A stretch of 64,000 bases of DNA, taken from positions 62,001 to 126,000 of the forward strand of contig JABWBP010000018.1 in NCBI GenBank assembly GCA_013360445.1. Reading direction: 5' to 3'. Of the stretch, positions 16,642-25,158 are shown piece after piece. The notes under the pieces were generated by a model. It had not been told where the DNA came from and did not search any database. It saw only the letters and a program-made list of their open reading frames with translations. Numbering within the stretch: the stretch's first letter is position 1; each line of letters starts with the position of its first letter. This stretch comes from Calditrichaceae bacterium. GTDB taxonomy: Bacteria; Calditrichota; Calditrichia; RBG-13-44-9; J075. Both the position numbers and the translations under genes were made by a program.

Positions 16642-17487
16642 ATGGTATTTTTTCGAAGGGAATCGAATCTTCAATTGATTTTATCCGGCACGCTTATCCT
16701 TGTGGTGGTGGCGGTTATCGACTACAAAACCGGCTTTGAATTCGGCTTCTCGGTGTTTTACCTGCTGCCCATTCTGGTGTTCACCTGGATCGGGGGTAAA
16801 TTTGCGGGCATTTCCCTCACCGTCATCGGAATATTGCTCTGGGCGGAGGTGGACATCCTGGCCGGGCACGCCTCCGTCAATCCCCGGGGGATTTATTTGA
16901 GCGCCGCCGCCGAATTCTTGCTTTTTTTAGTCTCCATGGCGCTGCTTTTGAAGCTGAAAAGTTCCTACGAACGGGAACGGCAGCTCTCCCGCATCGATCC
17001 CCTGACCGGCCTGGCGAACCGGCGCTTCTTCCTGGAACTCACCAAAATCGAGCAGGACTGGTGCCGGCGGCATCAAAAACCCCTTACCATCGCGTACCTG
17101 GACGTGGACAACTTCAAAACCGTGAACGATACCCGGGGGCACCAGGCCGGGGACGCGCTGCTAAAGGAGATTGCCCGGACCATCACGGAAAACGTTCGTT
17201 CTCTGGACATCGCCGCCCGGTTAGGCGGAGATGAATTCGTGGTTATGTTTCCGGAACTGGAAGCGGAGCGGGTTCGGATGGTGCTCGACCGTTTCCTCAA
17301 TCACCTGCGAACCCGGATGCGGGCCGGCTCCTGGCCGGTAACCTTTAGCATTGGGGCGGTAACTTATTATGACCTGGATCATTCCCTGGAAGAGATGATC
17401 ACCCAATCCGACCAGTTGATGTATGAGGCGAAAAAAGCGGGGAAGAACACTCTCCGGCACGTTACCGTGGGCGGGGAGGCGTCTTGA
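16642..17487 (+). CDS. Membrane-anchored GGDEF diguanylate cyclase
   Basis: A 281-residue protein with four or five N-terminal membrane helices (about residues 10-110) acting as a sensor module, then a complete GGDEF domain. The active site GGDEF is near residues 195-199. The substrate region LDVDNFKTVNDTRGHQAGD is intact, and an inhibitory-site RSLD lies exactly five residues before GGDEF, so feedback inhibition by c-di-GMP is expected. No EAL domain is present. It makes c-di-GMP from GTP at the inner membrane. AGAGGG lies upstream of the start. Confidence 0.92.
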   Translation: MVFFRRESNLQLILSGTLILVVVAVIDYKTGFEFGFSVFYLLPILVFTWIGGKFAGISLTVIGILLWAEVDILAGHASVNPRGIYLSAAAEFLLFLVSMALLLKLKSSYERERQLSRIDPLTGLANRRFFLELTKIEQDWCRRHQKPLTIAYLDVDNFKTVNDTRGHQAGDALLKEIARTITENVRSLDIAARLGGDEFVVMFPELEAERVRMVLDRFLNHLRTRMRAGSWPVTFSIGAVTYYDLDHSLEEMITQSDQLMYEAKKAGKNTLRHVTVGGEAS

Positions 17488-17578
17488 AGTTATTCATACA
17501 CCCCGGAAGTAGGAAAAGAAGACAACGGCGGCGCGTTATTTTCTCCTTCATGCTCCGCTCATCATTTTTTTGCCTTAG

Positions 17579-17705
17579 AAGCTGTTTTAAAAGCCTAAAT
17601 TTTAGCCACTAAGACACAAAAACACCAAGATTTCACTAAGATTTTTGATGTCTTTTGTGATTCCTTTGTGTCTTTGAGCCTTCGTGGCAACTTCTAAAAC
17701 AGCTT
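17579..17705. mobile_element. 127-bp CACxAAG word hairpin with CTTAG target duplication
   Basis: The left end AAGCTGTTTTAAAAG (17579-17593) and right end CTTCTAAAACAGCTT (17691-17705) form a 15-bp terminal inverted repeat with one mismatch. Both arms continue with the word GCCAC(T/G)AAG...CACAAA...CAC(C/A)AAG in inverted orientation. Five-base direct repeats CTTAG flank it at 17574-17578 and 17706-17710. It lies at the 3' end of the decayed DUF6516-like gene, whose frame reads into it. It encodes nothing itself. Confidence 0.8.
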
Positions 17706-18311
17706 CTTAGGTCGATTTTTCTTATCCAGCTTATGAACCAGTTCTGTGTTTCCTTAATCAACACAGTCAGGTTGGGTTTTGTGAAGCTCATTTCCGGGGC
17801 CGGAATTCGATGGTGCTTGATATTTGGATGAATGTGTTTGTGATGGGGATGAGTGCTGGCGAGAAGTAAAGCGTCAGGATGGGGTTGGGAATCATACCAA
17901 TACAATTTGTTTTCTCCTTGCCATACTTCATATCCATACCAATCGATCCTCATCGGTAAACGATTATATACAAGACGCTCACGGATCACCAATCGGATGT
18001 CACGATCAAAATGCAATTCCCCGCTGGTGCGGGCCAAAGCCGCTCCAATCCGGATAAATACCACGGTGGAACGGCGGATAGAAGAGAATTGGTCAGCCAG
18101 GGCGTAAAGAAATAATGCGAATTACCAGTTGAAAAATTATGGCCACGAAGACACCAAGACGTTAAGGAAGCACAAAGAAATAGAAGAAATTTAAGGATAT
18201 AAACGCTAAAATCTTGGCGGCAAACTTTCTTCAATGTCATCCCCAACTGGTAATTGGCATAAATAATTCGTAATCTTCCGGTGTGCGCAGCGGGTTACTC
18301 TGAGACGACAT
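17636..18311 (-). pseudogene. DUF6516/TumE-like toxin gene, interrupted by hairpin elements
   Basis: The ATG at 18311, overlapping the end of the antitoxin-like gene by 17 bases, opens a frame of 17 codons (MSSQSNPLRTPEDYELF) that runs into the 146-bp element at 18115-18260 and stops there. On the far side the same frame resumes (LYALADQFSSIRRSTVVF...) and continues through RERLVYN, WYGYEVWQGENKLYWYDSQP and HPHHKHIHPNIKHHRIPAP, the signature region of DUF6516-type toxins. Removing the element plus one AAATA copy joins the halves in frame. The C-terminus then runs into a second element, so the natural stop is uncertain. The intact ORF downstream of the insertion would need the GTG at 18064. 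Function is probably lost. Confidence 0.75.
18115..18260. mobile_element. 146-bp hairpin element with 17-bp TIRs and AAATA target duplication
   Basis: The left end ATGCGAATTACCAGTTG (18115-18131) and right end CAACTGGTAATTGGCAT (18244-18260) are inverted copies with one mismatch. AAATA direct repeats flank it at 18110-18114 and 18261-18265. The interior begins with the GCCACGAAGACACCAAGACG word and ends with a related GCCGCCAAGATTTTAGCG arm in opposite orientation. It splits the DUF6516-like gene, and its precise removal restores that frame, which shows that it was inserted. No coding capacity. Confidence 0.88.
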
Positions 18312-18566
18312 TTACTAATCCTGCCAAAGAGTTTTTTTCCCCTTGAATCCTCTGAATTTCATTTCGGTACTCCGCCTGGCGGGTTAACCAGGTACGATAA
18401 ACGCTTGCCCATTCGCCAAAATCCAATGTCCATCGGTCATCTTCGGGCTCCTCACCGCTTATATACGCAGCATAAAAGATCTCTGAACGAACCCCATATT
18501 TGCGTTCAAAGTTTAAAAGTTCTTCTTCCGCGCGTGTATATCCATTAAAAAATCGTACAATGCCAT
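18295..18566 (-). pseudogene. Antitoxin-like gene with one-base frameshift
   Basis: From ATG 18566 the frame reads MALYDFLMD and soon stops. If the A6 run at 18547-18552 (T6 in the gene) had one more base, the frame would be a continuous 90-residue acidic protein: MALYDFFNGYTRAEEELLNF, then ERKYGVRSEIFYAAYISGEE, then DDRWTLDFGEWASVYRTW and onward to a TAA at 18295-18297. The ERKYG-x-RSE-x-FY pattern resembles small partners encoded next to DUF6516 proteins. It is either decayed, rescued by slippage on the homopolymer, or a sequencing error. It precedes and overlaps the toxin-like gene as in a TA operon. Confidence 0.6.
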
Positions 18567-18729
18567 AGTGCTACCTCATCATTACTTTTTCACCGGTTTT
18601 TCCGCTTACTGCCGCCGGGGCTATGCTAAATCCGATATAAAATAAACTCTGCCAGGAGTAAGCCCAACCATTTTCCCGCGGTTGTTCAGTATCGCTGAAA
18701 TCTGTTCAATTCGTGAAATTAATGGTCAC

Positions 18730-19938
18730 TTACGCCCCGAATTTATTCAAGCGCAGCGCGTTGGCCAGGGCCAGCATGATCAAATGCTTCGTCTCCATGC
18801 GTCCGAGGTAACCCCGGGCGCAATAGCGCTCCCCGAATTGGGTAACTTCGTCCGGGCGGCAATTGGGCGACCACAGCAGCGCTGGCACCGGGTGCCAACT
18901 GTGATTTTTCAGGAACGAGGGGGTGGAATGGTCGCCGGTGACCACCAGCACTTCCGGATTCAGCTTGCGGATTTGCCCCGCCCAGGCGTCGATCTGCTCG
19001 ATCACCTTCACTTTTGCCTCGAAATTTCCGTCTTCCCCGGTGCTGTCGGTCTTTTTGAAGTGAATGAAGAAGAAGTCGTAATCATCATAATAATCGCTAA
19101 GCTGCTCCCACATCGCTTCGTAATCGTGCGGTTTGGGGAGCACCCGCATTCCCACCAGCCGCGCCAGCCCCCGGTACATGGGATACTGGGCAATCGCCGC
19201 GGATCGCAGGCCGTAGCGCTGCTCCATGGTGGGCAGGGGGTCGAATTTGGCAAATCCGCGCGCCAGGAACATGTTGGCGGGATGCTCGTTTTTCAGCACT
19301 TCCTGCACCTGGCTCAGAAATTCCTTTACGTATTTAGCGGTGCGCTGGGACGCTTTGTCCGCTCCCTTTACTTCCCGGGGAGGCAGGCCGGTCTGCTGAG
19401 GATCGGTGTCGTTGACCTCGCCGCCTAAGCCCTCTCCCCGCAGCACCAGCACCGCCCGGTGCTCGGATTCGGTAATCAGAAAATACTCCATTCCCTCGCT
19501 GAGCCGCACCTTATCGCGAATTTTTTTGCACAGTTTTTCATTCACTTCCGTGGGAATCCGCCCGGCGCGGCGGTCGGAAACCAGCCCTTTCTTGTCTAAG
19601 GTGCAGAAGTTCAGGCGGGCGGCCACGTCGCGCCCGGTCAGCTCGAAATCCACTCCCAGGGCGGAGAGCACCCCCCGGCCAATGAGGTATTCCAGGGGGT
19701 CGTAGCCGAAGAGGGCCAGGTGCCCCGGCCCGCTGCCGGGCGTGATGCCGGGGGAGACCGGGTCCAGCAACCCGCTGATGCCCTCCGCGGCGAAGCGGTC
19801 TAAATTGGGAGTGCGGGCGGTTTCCAACTCGGTTTTATCGCCCCCGGGCAGGGGCATCCCGCCCAGCCCGTCCATGATCAAAAAGATGATTTTGCTGCCG
19901 TTTTTCGCAATCAGATCGCTTAAAATTTCCGCTTTCAT
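18730..19938 (-). CDS. apgM: Archaeal-type 2,3-bisphosphoglycerate-independent phosphoglycerate mutase
   Basis: A 402-residue alkaline-phosphatase superfamily enzyme interconverting 3- and 2-phosphoglycerate in glycolysis. Metal and nucleophile motifs are visible: IMDGLGG at the N-terminus, the nucleophile serine in PGSGPGHLALFGYDP, HFKKTDSTGEDG in the middle, and VTGDHSTPS near the C-terminus. The length fits the ApgM subgroup rather than the 510-residue GpmI. The start follows GGAGG. It stands alone, with a TA remnant on one side and a word hairpin on the other. Confidence 0.94.
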   Translation of the reverse strand: MKAEILSDLIAKNGSKIIFLIMDGLGGMPLPGGDKTELETARTPNLDRFAAEGISGLLDPVSPGITPGSGPGHLALFGYDPLEYLIGRGVLSALGVDFELTGRDVAARLNFCTLDKKGLVSDRRAGRIPTEVNEKLCKKIRDKVRLSEGMEYFLITESEHRAVLVLRGEGLGGEVNDTDPQQTGLPPREVKGADKASQRTAKYVKEFLSQVQEVLKNEHPANMFLARGFAKFDPLPTMEQRYGLRSAAIAQYPMYRGLARLVGMRVLPKPHDYEAMWEQLSDYYDDYDFFFIHFKKTDSTGEDGNFEAKVKVIEQIDAWAGQIRKLNPEVLVVTGDHSTPSFLKNHSWHPVPALLWSPNCRPDEVTQFGERYCARGYLGRMETKHLIMLALANALRLNKFGA

Positions 19939-19953
19939 GGCGCCTCCGATAGT

Positions 19954-20063
19954 AGTATTACAGTGTTCTTGTGTTCTTGTGTTCCGGTGATTGAGTGACT
20001 GGCCGGGTTACTATTCCAACAGATCCCCAATCGCTTGCTCACCGAATCATTCAATTCCCGGGG
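19954..20063. repeat. GTGTTCTT array and imperfect hairpin
   Basis: GTGTTCTT is repeated three times, then GGTGATTGAGTGACTGG is followed about 50 bases later by CACCGAATCATTCAATT, an imperfect inverted copy. It lies upstream of apgM in the gap next to the YoeB gene. The rest of the 283-bp gap shows nothing coding. Confidence 0.5.
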
Positions 20064-20221
20064 AGCGGTATCGCCGCCCCTCTAGGGAGAATTCAAATAA
20101 AACCGGGGGAATATAAGCAGGGGACGGCGGTAATGAATATGGAAAAGTATTTGGGAGGGTAAAGGGGGTTAAGAAAGGATTGCGGATGAGCTTTTTCACG
20201 GGCTGACGTTCGGTCAGGCGC

Positions 20222-20476
20222 TCAGTAGTGCGCCCGGCATTGTTGGATATAAATGGTATCGCCTTCCACTCGATATACCAGGCGGTGTTCATCATTGATC
20301 CGGCGTGACCATCTGCCGGACAGTTCATGTTTCAACGGCTCAGGTTTTCCGATGCCTTCAAATGGATGGCGTTGGATATCTTTGATGAGCGTATTGATGC
20401 GTTTCAGAATTTTTTTGTCGGTTTGCTGCCAGTAAAGATAATCCTCCCACGCGCTATCGTGAAATGCAACTTTCAT
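20222..20476 (-). CDS. yoeB: YoeB-family toxin (mRNA interferase)
   Basis: An 84-residue Txe/YoeB toxin. Family text is clear: FHDSAWEDYLYWQQTDKKILKRIN at the N-terminus, GIGKPEPLKHELSGRWSRRI in the middle, and the C-terminal HRLVYRVEGDTIYIQQCRAHY with the terminal catalytic histidine-tyrosine. It cleaves mRNA on the ribosome when free of antitoxin. Its ATG overlaps the antitoxin stop by four bases. It looks intact, in contrast to the broken TA pair 2 kb away. Confidence 0.95.
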   Translation of the reverse strand: MKVAFHDSAWEDYLYWQQTDKKILKRINTLIKDIQRHPFEGIGKPEPLKHELSGRWSRRINDEHRLVYRVEGDTIYIQQCRAHY

Positions 20477-20733
20477 TCCTCGATCAGCTCGCGTTCCTGG
20501 TAGTTCCTCTTTCCGGCCTGAAAATCTTCTTCTGCCCTGCGAAGCCGTTCTGCATTTTCGGGGCTGCGCAACAAATGCAGCGTTTCTTTTAGGGATTCAT
20601 AATCTTTGAGCGACATCAGCACAAATGGCGTACTTCCTTTCCGGGTTATCTTTATAGGCTCATCGCTCTCGGATAATTTCTTTAAGATGGCCTCAATATT
20701 ATCGCGCAGTTCTGTGTATGAAATCGTTGTCAT
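20473..20733 (-). CDS. yefM: YefM/Phd-family antitoxin
   Basis: An 86-residue antitoxin with the Phd/YefM N-terminal DNA-binding fold (ISYTELRDNIEAILKKLSESDEPIKITRKG) and an acidic C-terminal tail that would wrap the toxin. It lies directly upstream of yoeB with an ATGA overlap and is expected to repress its own promoter. AAGGAT precedes the start codon. Confidence 0.94.
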   Translation of the reverse strand: MTTISYTELRDNIEAILKKLSESDEPIKITRKGSTPFVLMSLKDYESLKETLHLLRSPENAERLRRAEEDFQAGKRNYQERELIEE

Positions 20734-20839
20734 TTTGTATCCTTGATATTTTTCAAATCATTTGAGAATTTGGAATTTCAACACGCAATACTACACCCCG
20801 AGGGCATTGCGGCAGAGTTAATCCGCCGTTAAGCTTACT

Positions 20840-20895
20840 GGTTGCAAAGTTCAACTTCGCAACCCAATTGCCTGCCGAAGTTGAACTTCGGCACG
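20840..20895. repeat. Paired AAGTTCAACTT word hairpins
   Basis: GTTGCAAAGTTCAACTTCGC folds on itself, and TGCCGAAGTTGAACTTCGGC 30 bases on is another self-hairpin. The two are also mutual inverted copies. The word is related to the GCAAAACTGAAGTTTTGC hairpins at 33372 and 55804. It lies in the 231-bp gap between the yefM start and the hybrid kinase stop. Confidence 0.65.
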
Positions 20896-20964
20896 AGGAT
20901 CGACGGACTTTCTCCGCTGGGGAGCACTAGCGCTGTCCTATCACCCAAACACTATCGCACTGCC

Positions 20965-23226
20965 TTACGCCTTCACCCCATTTTTCTTGAAATGCCGGTA
21001 TTTTGCCACCACCCGCAGCATTTCGTGGCGCACCCGTTCCATGGTGAAGGGTTTTTTGATGATTCCGTCGATGACCCCGTTGGCCTGCAGGAGGGAATCG
21101 TCTAACTTGTTCCAGCCGGTTACGATGAACACCGGCACGGCGTTGTTCAATTTCTTGAGCCGGCGGGCCAGCTCCACCCCGTTGATGCCGGGCATGCCTA
21201 AGTCCGCAAACACCACGTCGCAGCGAAATCGCTGGAACTTCAGCAGCGCCTCGTGGGCGTTGGCCGCGGTAATTACCCGGCAGCCTTCGTCTTCTAACAT
21301 CTCCGCGAGGGTTTCCAGCACGATGCCTTTGTTTTCCACCAACAGCACCCGCAGGGAGAGCGGTTGGAGAAACTGCGGATGGGAGGGTTTGGGCAGCAGC
21401 GCGTCTCCGGCGGTGGGCAGCTCGATCATAAAAATAGAGCCTTTGTAGGGGATGGAATCCACGTAAATCTTGCCGTTGTGCTTCTTCACGATGTCCGCGG
21501 CGATGCTCAGCCCCAGCCCGTTGCCCTGCTTTCCCTTGGTGGTGTAGAATGGTTCGAAGATTTTGTCGCAAATTTCCGGCGGGATGCCCACCCCGGTATC
21601 GCTGATGAAGATAATGACAGTCTCGTCCTTCAAGGTGGTTTGAATGGCCAGCTTGCCGCCCCGGGGCATGGCTTCCGCAGCGTTGGTAATGAGGTTCAGG
21701 ATCACCTCCCGCAGCGCCGCGGCGTCGCCGTTCACCGGCTTGATGTCGCCCAGGGTTACGTCCACGTCGTAATGGATATTGCGGGAAAGCGCTTCTGCTT
21801 CGATGCGCGGGCGGGCGATGTCCACCACTTCCTGGATCAACAGGTTCAGATCCAGGGTTTCCGGCTCTGCAAGGGATTTGCCGGCGGAATAATCCTGCAT
21901 CCTGCGAATGGTGTTGGCCCCGTCCAGCGCCGCCTGCAACATCAATTTCAAATCCCGCTGGTAAGGGGTGTCATGGAGCTTCTTTTGCAGCACCTGCCCC
22001 TTGCCGATTACCACGCTGAGCAGGTTGTTGAGGCTGTGCACCGTACTGCTGGCCAGCTCGCCCATGTTTTTCATGCGCTCTAAGTGGCGCAGGTAGCTTT
22101 CGTATTTGCGGTTCCGTTCCAACAAGGCCCGCTTCTCGATCAACTGGGTGATCAGGTAAAAGATGAAGCGGTAGAATTGCAGTTCCTCCCGCCCGGGCGA
22201 TTCGGCGTTCCCGGATAAAACCACGATCCAGGCCCCTAAATAGATTTCATTCACCGCAAAGGGGATGAACAGGGCGGAATCGGCGGGATATTTCCTGATA
22301 GATTGGGCAAACAGCGCGGTCAGGGGATGGGCTTCATCCCCGCGCCGCCAGAACATCTCTTCGCCGTCTTTGAACAGTTCCGGGGCGGCTTTGGCCAGGC
22401 CGGGCAGCAGCGCGTTCCCCAGGGTGGAAAATTCCCGCTCCCGGAAGCTTTCCTCTACCAGCCGCCACTTATCACGCTGGCGGGTTCCCAGGTACAAAGC
22501 GGTATAGCGCGCGGCGGGCTGTTGCAGCGCGGATTGAAGCAGCCGGGAAATCCCGCTCTTCACGGAATTGCGGGTTTGGCCCCCGCTAAAGAGGTTCCCC
22601 ACCGGCATAGGCGAATTTCCATCCCCCGAACCCTCGCGACGAAGCTTCCCTTCGAGGAAAGCGCCGTTTTTTTCGACGATGTAATCGACCAGGTATAAAT
22701 TTTCCACCGCAAAACCGGCCATGTTGGCCATGGTGGCCAGAAATTGTTTGTCCTGAACCCGCAGGTAGTGTTCGGGGTTATTGTCCCATACCACCAGCGC
22801 GCCCAGCACCTTGTCGCGCACCTGCATGGGAATTCCCAGCCAGGAACTGGCGGGAATGTCCCCGGGGTTTATCCCGGAATTCTCACAAAAGGTCTGGTAA
22901 TTGTTGGTTAAAACCGGCTGGCGTTTGGCCAGCACGTAATGGTAGAGGGTATTGGGCTCGCCAAGCGTTTCGTCGGGGGTGACCTGGCCGGTGGTTTCGT
23001 TATAGGAAAATTTGACCAGGTGTTGACTGTTTTGCCAGAAAACCACCTCGATGCGCTGGTTTACATAGAGCTTGCGCAATTCTTCGTAAAGACTTTTTAA
23101 AATAGTTTTGAAATCATTAGCGGCAAAGATGCGTTTGCTGAAGGAGGCAAAATATTCTAACAGCAGATTGGCGCCCTCGATGTTGTCCAGCAAAAGGTTT
23201 GATGATAAAAAAGGTTCGTTTTTCAT
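20965..23226 (-). CDS. Hybrid sensor histidine kinase with GAF domains and C-terminal receiver
   Basis: A 753-residue cytosolic protein with no membrane helices. In order: an N-terminal GAF domain (about 25-185), a second GAF-like region (about 225-370), a phospho-acceptor helix with the histidine in SSTVHSLNNLL (about residue 394), and a HATPase with N-box EVILNLITNAAEAMP, G1 SDTGVGIPPE and G2 GNGLGLSIA. The C-terminal receiver has the phospho-acceptor aspartate in FADLGMPG (about 675) and the lysine in KKPF. Its acidic pocket, usually two aspartates, reads VLLVENKG, so metal binding may be altered. It is transcribed away from the signalling operon to its right. GGGGAG precedes the start. 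Confidence 0.9.
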   Translation of the reverse strand: MKNEPFLSSNLLLDNIEGANLLLEYFASFSKRIFAANDFKTILKSLYEELRKLYVNQRIEVVFWQNSQHLVKFSYNETTGQVTPDETLGEPNTLYHYVLAKRQPVLTNNYQTFCENSGINPGDIPASSWLGIPMQVRDKVLGALVVWDNNPEHYLRVQDKQFLATMANMAGFAVENLYLVDYIVEKNGAFLEGKLRREGSGDGNSPMPVGNLFSGGQTRNSVKSGISRLLQSALQQPAARYTALYLGTRQRDKWRLVEESFREREFSTLGNALLPGLAKAAPELFKDGEEMFWRRGDEAHPLTALFAQSIRKYPADSALFIPFAVNEIYLGAWIVVLSGNAESPGREELQFYRFIFYLITQLIEKRALLERNRKYESYLRHLERMKNMGELASSTVHSLNNLLSVVIGKGQVLQKKLHDTPYQRDLKLMLQAALDGANTIRRMQDYSAGKSLAEPETLDLNLLIQEVVDIARPRIEAEALSRNIHYDVDVTLGDIKPVNGDAAALREVILNLITNAAEAMPRGGKLAIQTTLKDETVIIFISDTGVGIPPEICDKIFEPFYTTKGKQGNGLGLSIAADIVKKHNGKIYVDSIPYKGSIFMIELPTAGDALLPKPSHPQFLQPLSLRVLLVENKGIVLETLAEMLEDEGCRVITAANAHEALLKFQRFRCDVVFADLGMPGINGVELARRLKKLNNAVPVFIVTGWNKLDDSLLQANGVIDGIIKKPFTMERVRHEMLRVVAKYRHFKKNGVKA

Positions 23227-23872
23227 AAAGCTACGCTTCTCCCCTCAAGGTTGAACTTCCAAAACGCTTATCTGGCGCGGAAGCAAAGTTTGTCAAAGAT
23301 AAACGCCTTAATATTAATAAAATCATACCTTGTTTCGATGCGTTTGCTCACAATCAGGACCTTTCTGATTCGGTATCGGGCAAATAGTTTTCCTTCTCTC
23401 TTATCGCGGCTGATATGCAACATCATAGTACTTTCAAATTGCGATGAAAGCAAGGTGAATTACATGGCGGGCAGCGGCGCAGTCGGGATATTGGGGCGGG
23501 ATGAAAAATCCGGTTAATCGCCGTGTGATCTTTTTCAACGCCCGGTTTGAGAATCAGGGTTAAATAGAGACTCACTAAATTCCAGTATAATGGCTTAAAA
23601 TCGGCAAAAAATTTAGATGAGGCGGCAAATGCCGAGTTGCCGCGCCATAGAAATCTCCCGATGGAGCTATGGAGGGATGGTAACATGGTTAAATGGCTTT
23701 CTGGCTACTATACCCTGCGGCCCAACCGAAGGGCTCTTTGAAAAGCAATTTTATCACCTCAGGTTGATCGAATTCCCCGCGCGGGAGGCAGTCCTGCCCG
23801 AAAAAACAGTTTATTTTAGGGGAATTATGCCCTATATTTACGCACTCTTTCTTAAATTCAGGATTGTAGTGG
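23227..23872. other. 646-bp divergent intergenic region without recognised genes
   Basis: This separates the hybrid kinase (minus) from the NtrB-like kinase operon (plus) and must hold both promoters. Two small stems are visible: GCGGCAA/TTGCCGC (23622-23628 with 23637-23643), and GAATTCCCC near 23769 with GGGGAATTA near 23819. A single GGTTAAATGGC word lies near 23688. The short frames here lack ribosome sites and family resemblance, so I call none. Confidence 0.6.
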
Positions 23873-25117
23873 ATGACTTCTAAGTTAGAACGGCAAAAAC
23901 ACATTCTTTCGTTGCTCAACTCAAGATCGATCCCTCAACCGGGGCGGGAATCCGACCTGTTGCCGCCGGAAATCCGCCCTGCAGCAGATGAACTGCCTCG
24001 CCGCCGCCTGGCAAACCAAATTTACCAATTTCACAAAAGTATTATTCAGAACATCAACGCCGGTTTGATCACCCTGGATCTGGATGGGGAAATTACCTTT
24101 GCCAACAAAATCGCCGCCTGGTTGTTAGGGTACGAGGTGGAAGAGTTGTTAGGCCAGGATTTCAAGCGTTTTTTCAAGTCTCCGGAAGAGGCGGATAAAT
24201 TCCTGAGCCTTTGCACCCTGCCGGGGAAGAAAATCGACAATTGGGAGTCGGAATTTCTTCATAAAAGCGATCAGAAACTGATCGTGGGCATCAATTCTTC
24301 CTACCTGGAAGACGCCGCTAACGGGTTCGAGGGAGTGGTGTTGCTGCTGCGCGATTTGACCGAAGTGCAGCAGTTGCGCAACCAGGTGGAACGGATGGAG
24401 CGGCTGGCGCTGTTGGGAGAGCTTTCCGCCGGCATTGCCCACGAGGTGCGCAATCCCCTGGCCGGGATCAAAGCGGCGACCCAGTTGTTAGAAGAAAATT
24501 TTGCCGCCTCGGAGCTGCAAAAACAGGTGGTGCAGCGGATTGTTCGGGAGGTGGACAAGGCCAACCGCCTGCTCAAAGAATTTTTCAAATTTGCCCGCCC
24601 CACCCGCCCCCGGCCGGGTTTCATCCACATCGAGAAAATTGTCGATAGCGTTTACCTGCTGCTGGCCCCGCGCCTGAAAAAAAGCGGCATTAGCTTTGAG
24701 GAGCATTTTCCATCCCGGCTGCCGCAAATTTACGCGGATGAAACCCAGGTAGAGCAGGTGATCCTCAACCTGTTCCTCAACGCCATAGAGGCCATGCCCG
24801 CCGGCGGGGCGTTGAAAGTGTCCGCTTCCAAAAAGAGCCTGACCATTCTGGACCCCGGCAAAACCGCAAAAGCGCTGCCGGATCAAAATATGGATTATGT
24901 TTTGCTGGAAATAGCCGATACCGGTACAGGCATCGCGCCGGAGAACCTGGATAAGATTTTTAACCCGTTTTTTACGACGAAGAGCGAGGGGTTAGGGTTG
25001 GGGCTGGCGATTTGCAGCCGTTTGATCCAGGAAAACAATGGTAAAATCGATGTGGCCAGCCAGGCCGGGGCAGGAACGACCATTGTCGTGGCCCTGCCGA
25101 CCTTTACGCACCGCTAA
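23873..25117 (+). CDS. PAS-domain sensor histidine kinase, NtrB-like
   Basis: A 414-residue soluble kinase: a coiled N-terminus, a PAS domain (about 50-165, INAGLITLDLDGEITFANKIAAWLLGY), a HisKA with the phospho-acceptor in AGIAHEVRNPLAGIK (about residue 190), and a complete HATPase (N-box QVILNLFLNAIEAMP, G1 DTGTGIAPENLDKIFNPFFTTK, G2 GLGLGLAI). This is the NtrB/ZraS style of kinase. It begins the co-directional signalling operon running to mglA and is followed by a lone receiver, its likely first partner. The ribosome site is weak. A cytoplasmic signal is expected as there are no membrane helices. Confidence 0.9.
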   Translation: MTSKLERQKHILSLLNSRSIPQPGRESDLLPPEIRPAADELPRRRLANQIYQFHKSIIQNINAGLITLDLDGEITFANKIAAWLLGYEVEELLGQDFKRFFKSPEEADKFLSLCTLPGKKIDNWESEFLHKSDQKLIVGINSSYLEDAANGFEGVVLLLRDLTEVQQLRNQVERMERLALLGELSAGIAHEVRNPLAGIKAATQLLEENFAASELQKQVVQRIVREVDKANRLLKEFFKFARPTRPRPGFIHIEKIVDSVYLLLAPRLKKSGISFEEHFPSRLPQIYADETQVEQVILNLFLNAIEAMPAGGALKVSASKKSLTILDPGKTAKALPDQNMDYVLLEIADTGTGIAPENLDKIFNPFFTTKSEGLGLGLAICSRLIQENNGKIDVASQAGAGTTIVVALPTFTHR

Positions 25118-25158
25118 CCCGCCCGTTCGCCGGGCCATCCAAGCGCCAGGAGTCGTAC

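Noticed and set aside
17986-18246. 86-residue minus-strand frame across the 18115 element
   Set aside because: It reads through the inserted hairpin in a different frame and has no family resemblance; it is a product of the insertion.
23251-23686. Short frames in the 646-bp divergent gap
   Set aside because: No ribosome sites, no recognised motifs, and stop-rich neighbouring frames; best treated as regulatory DNA.
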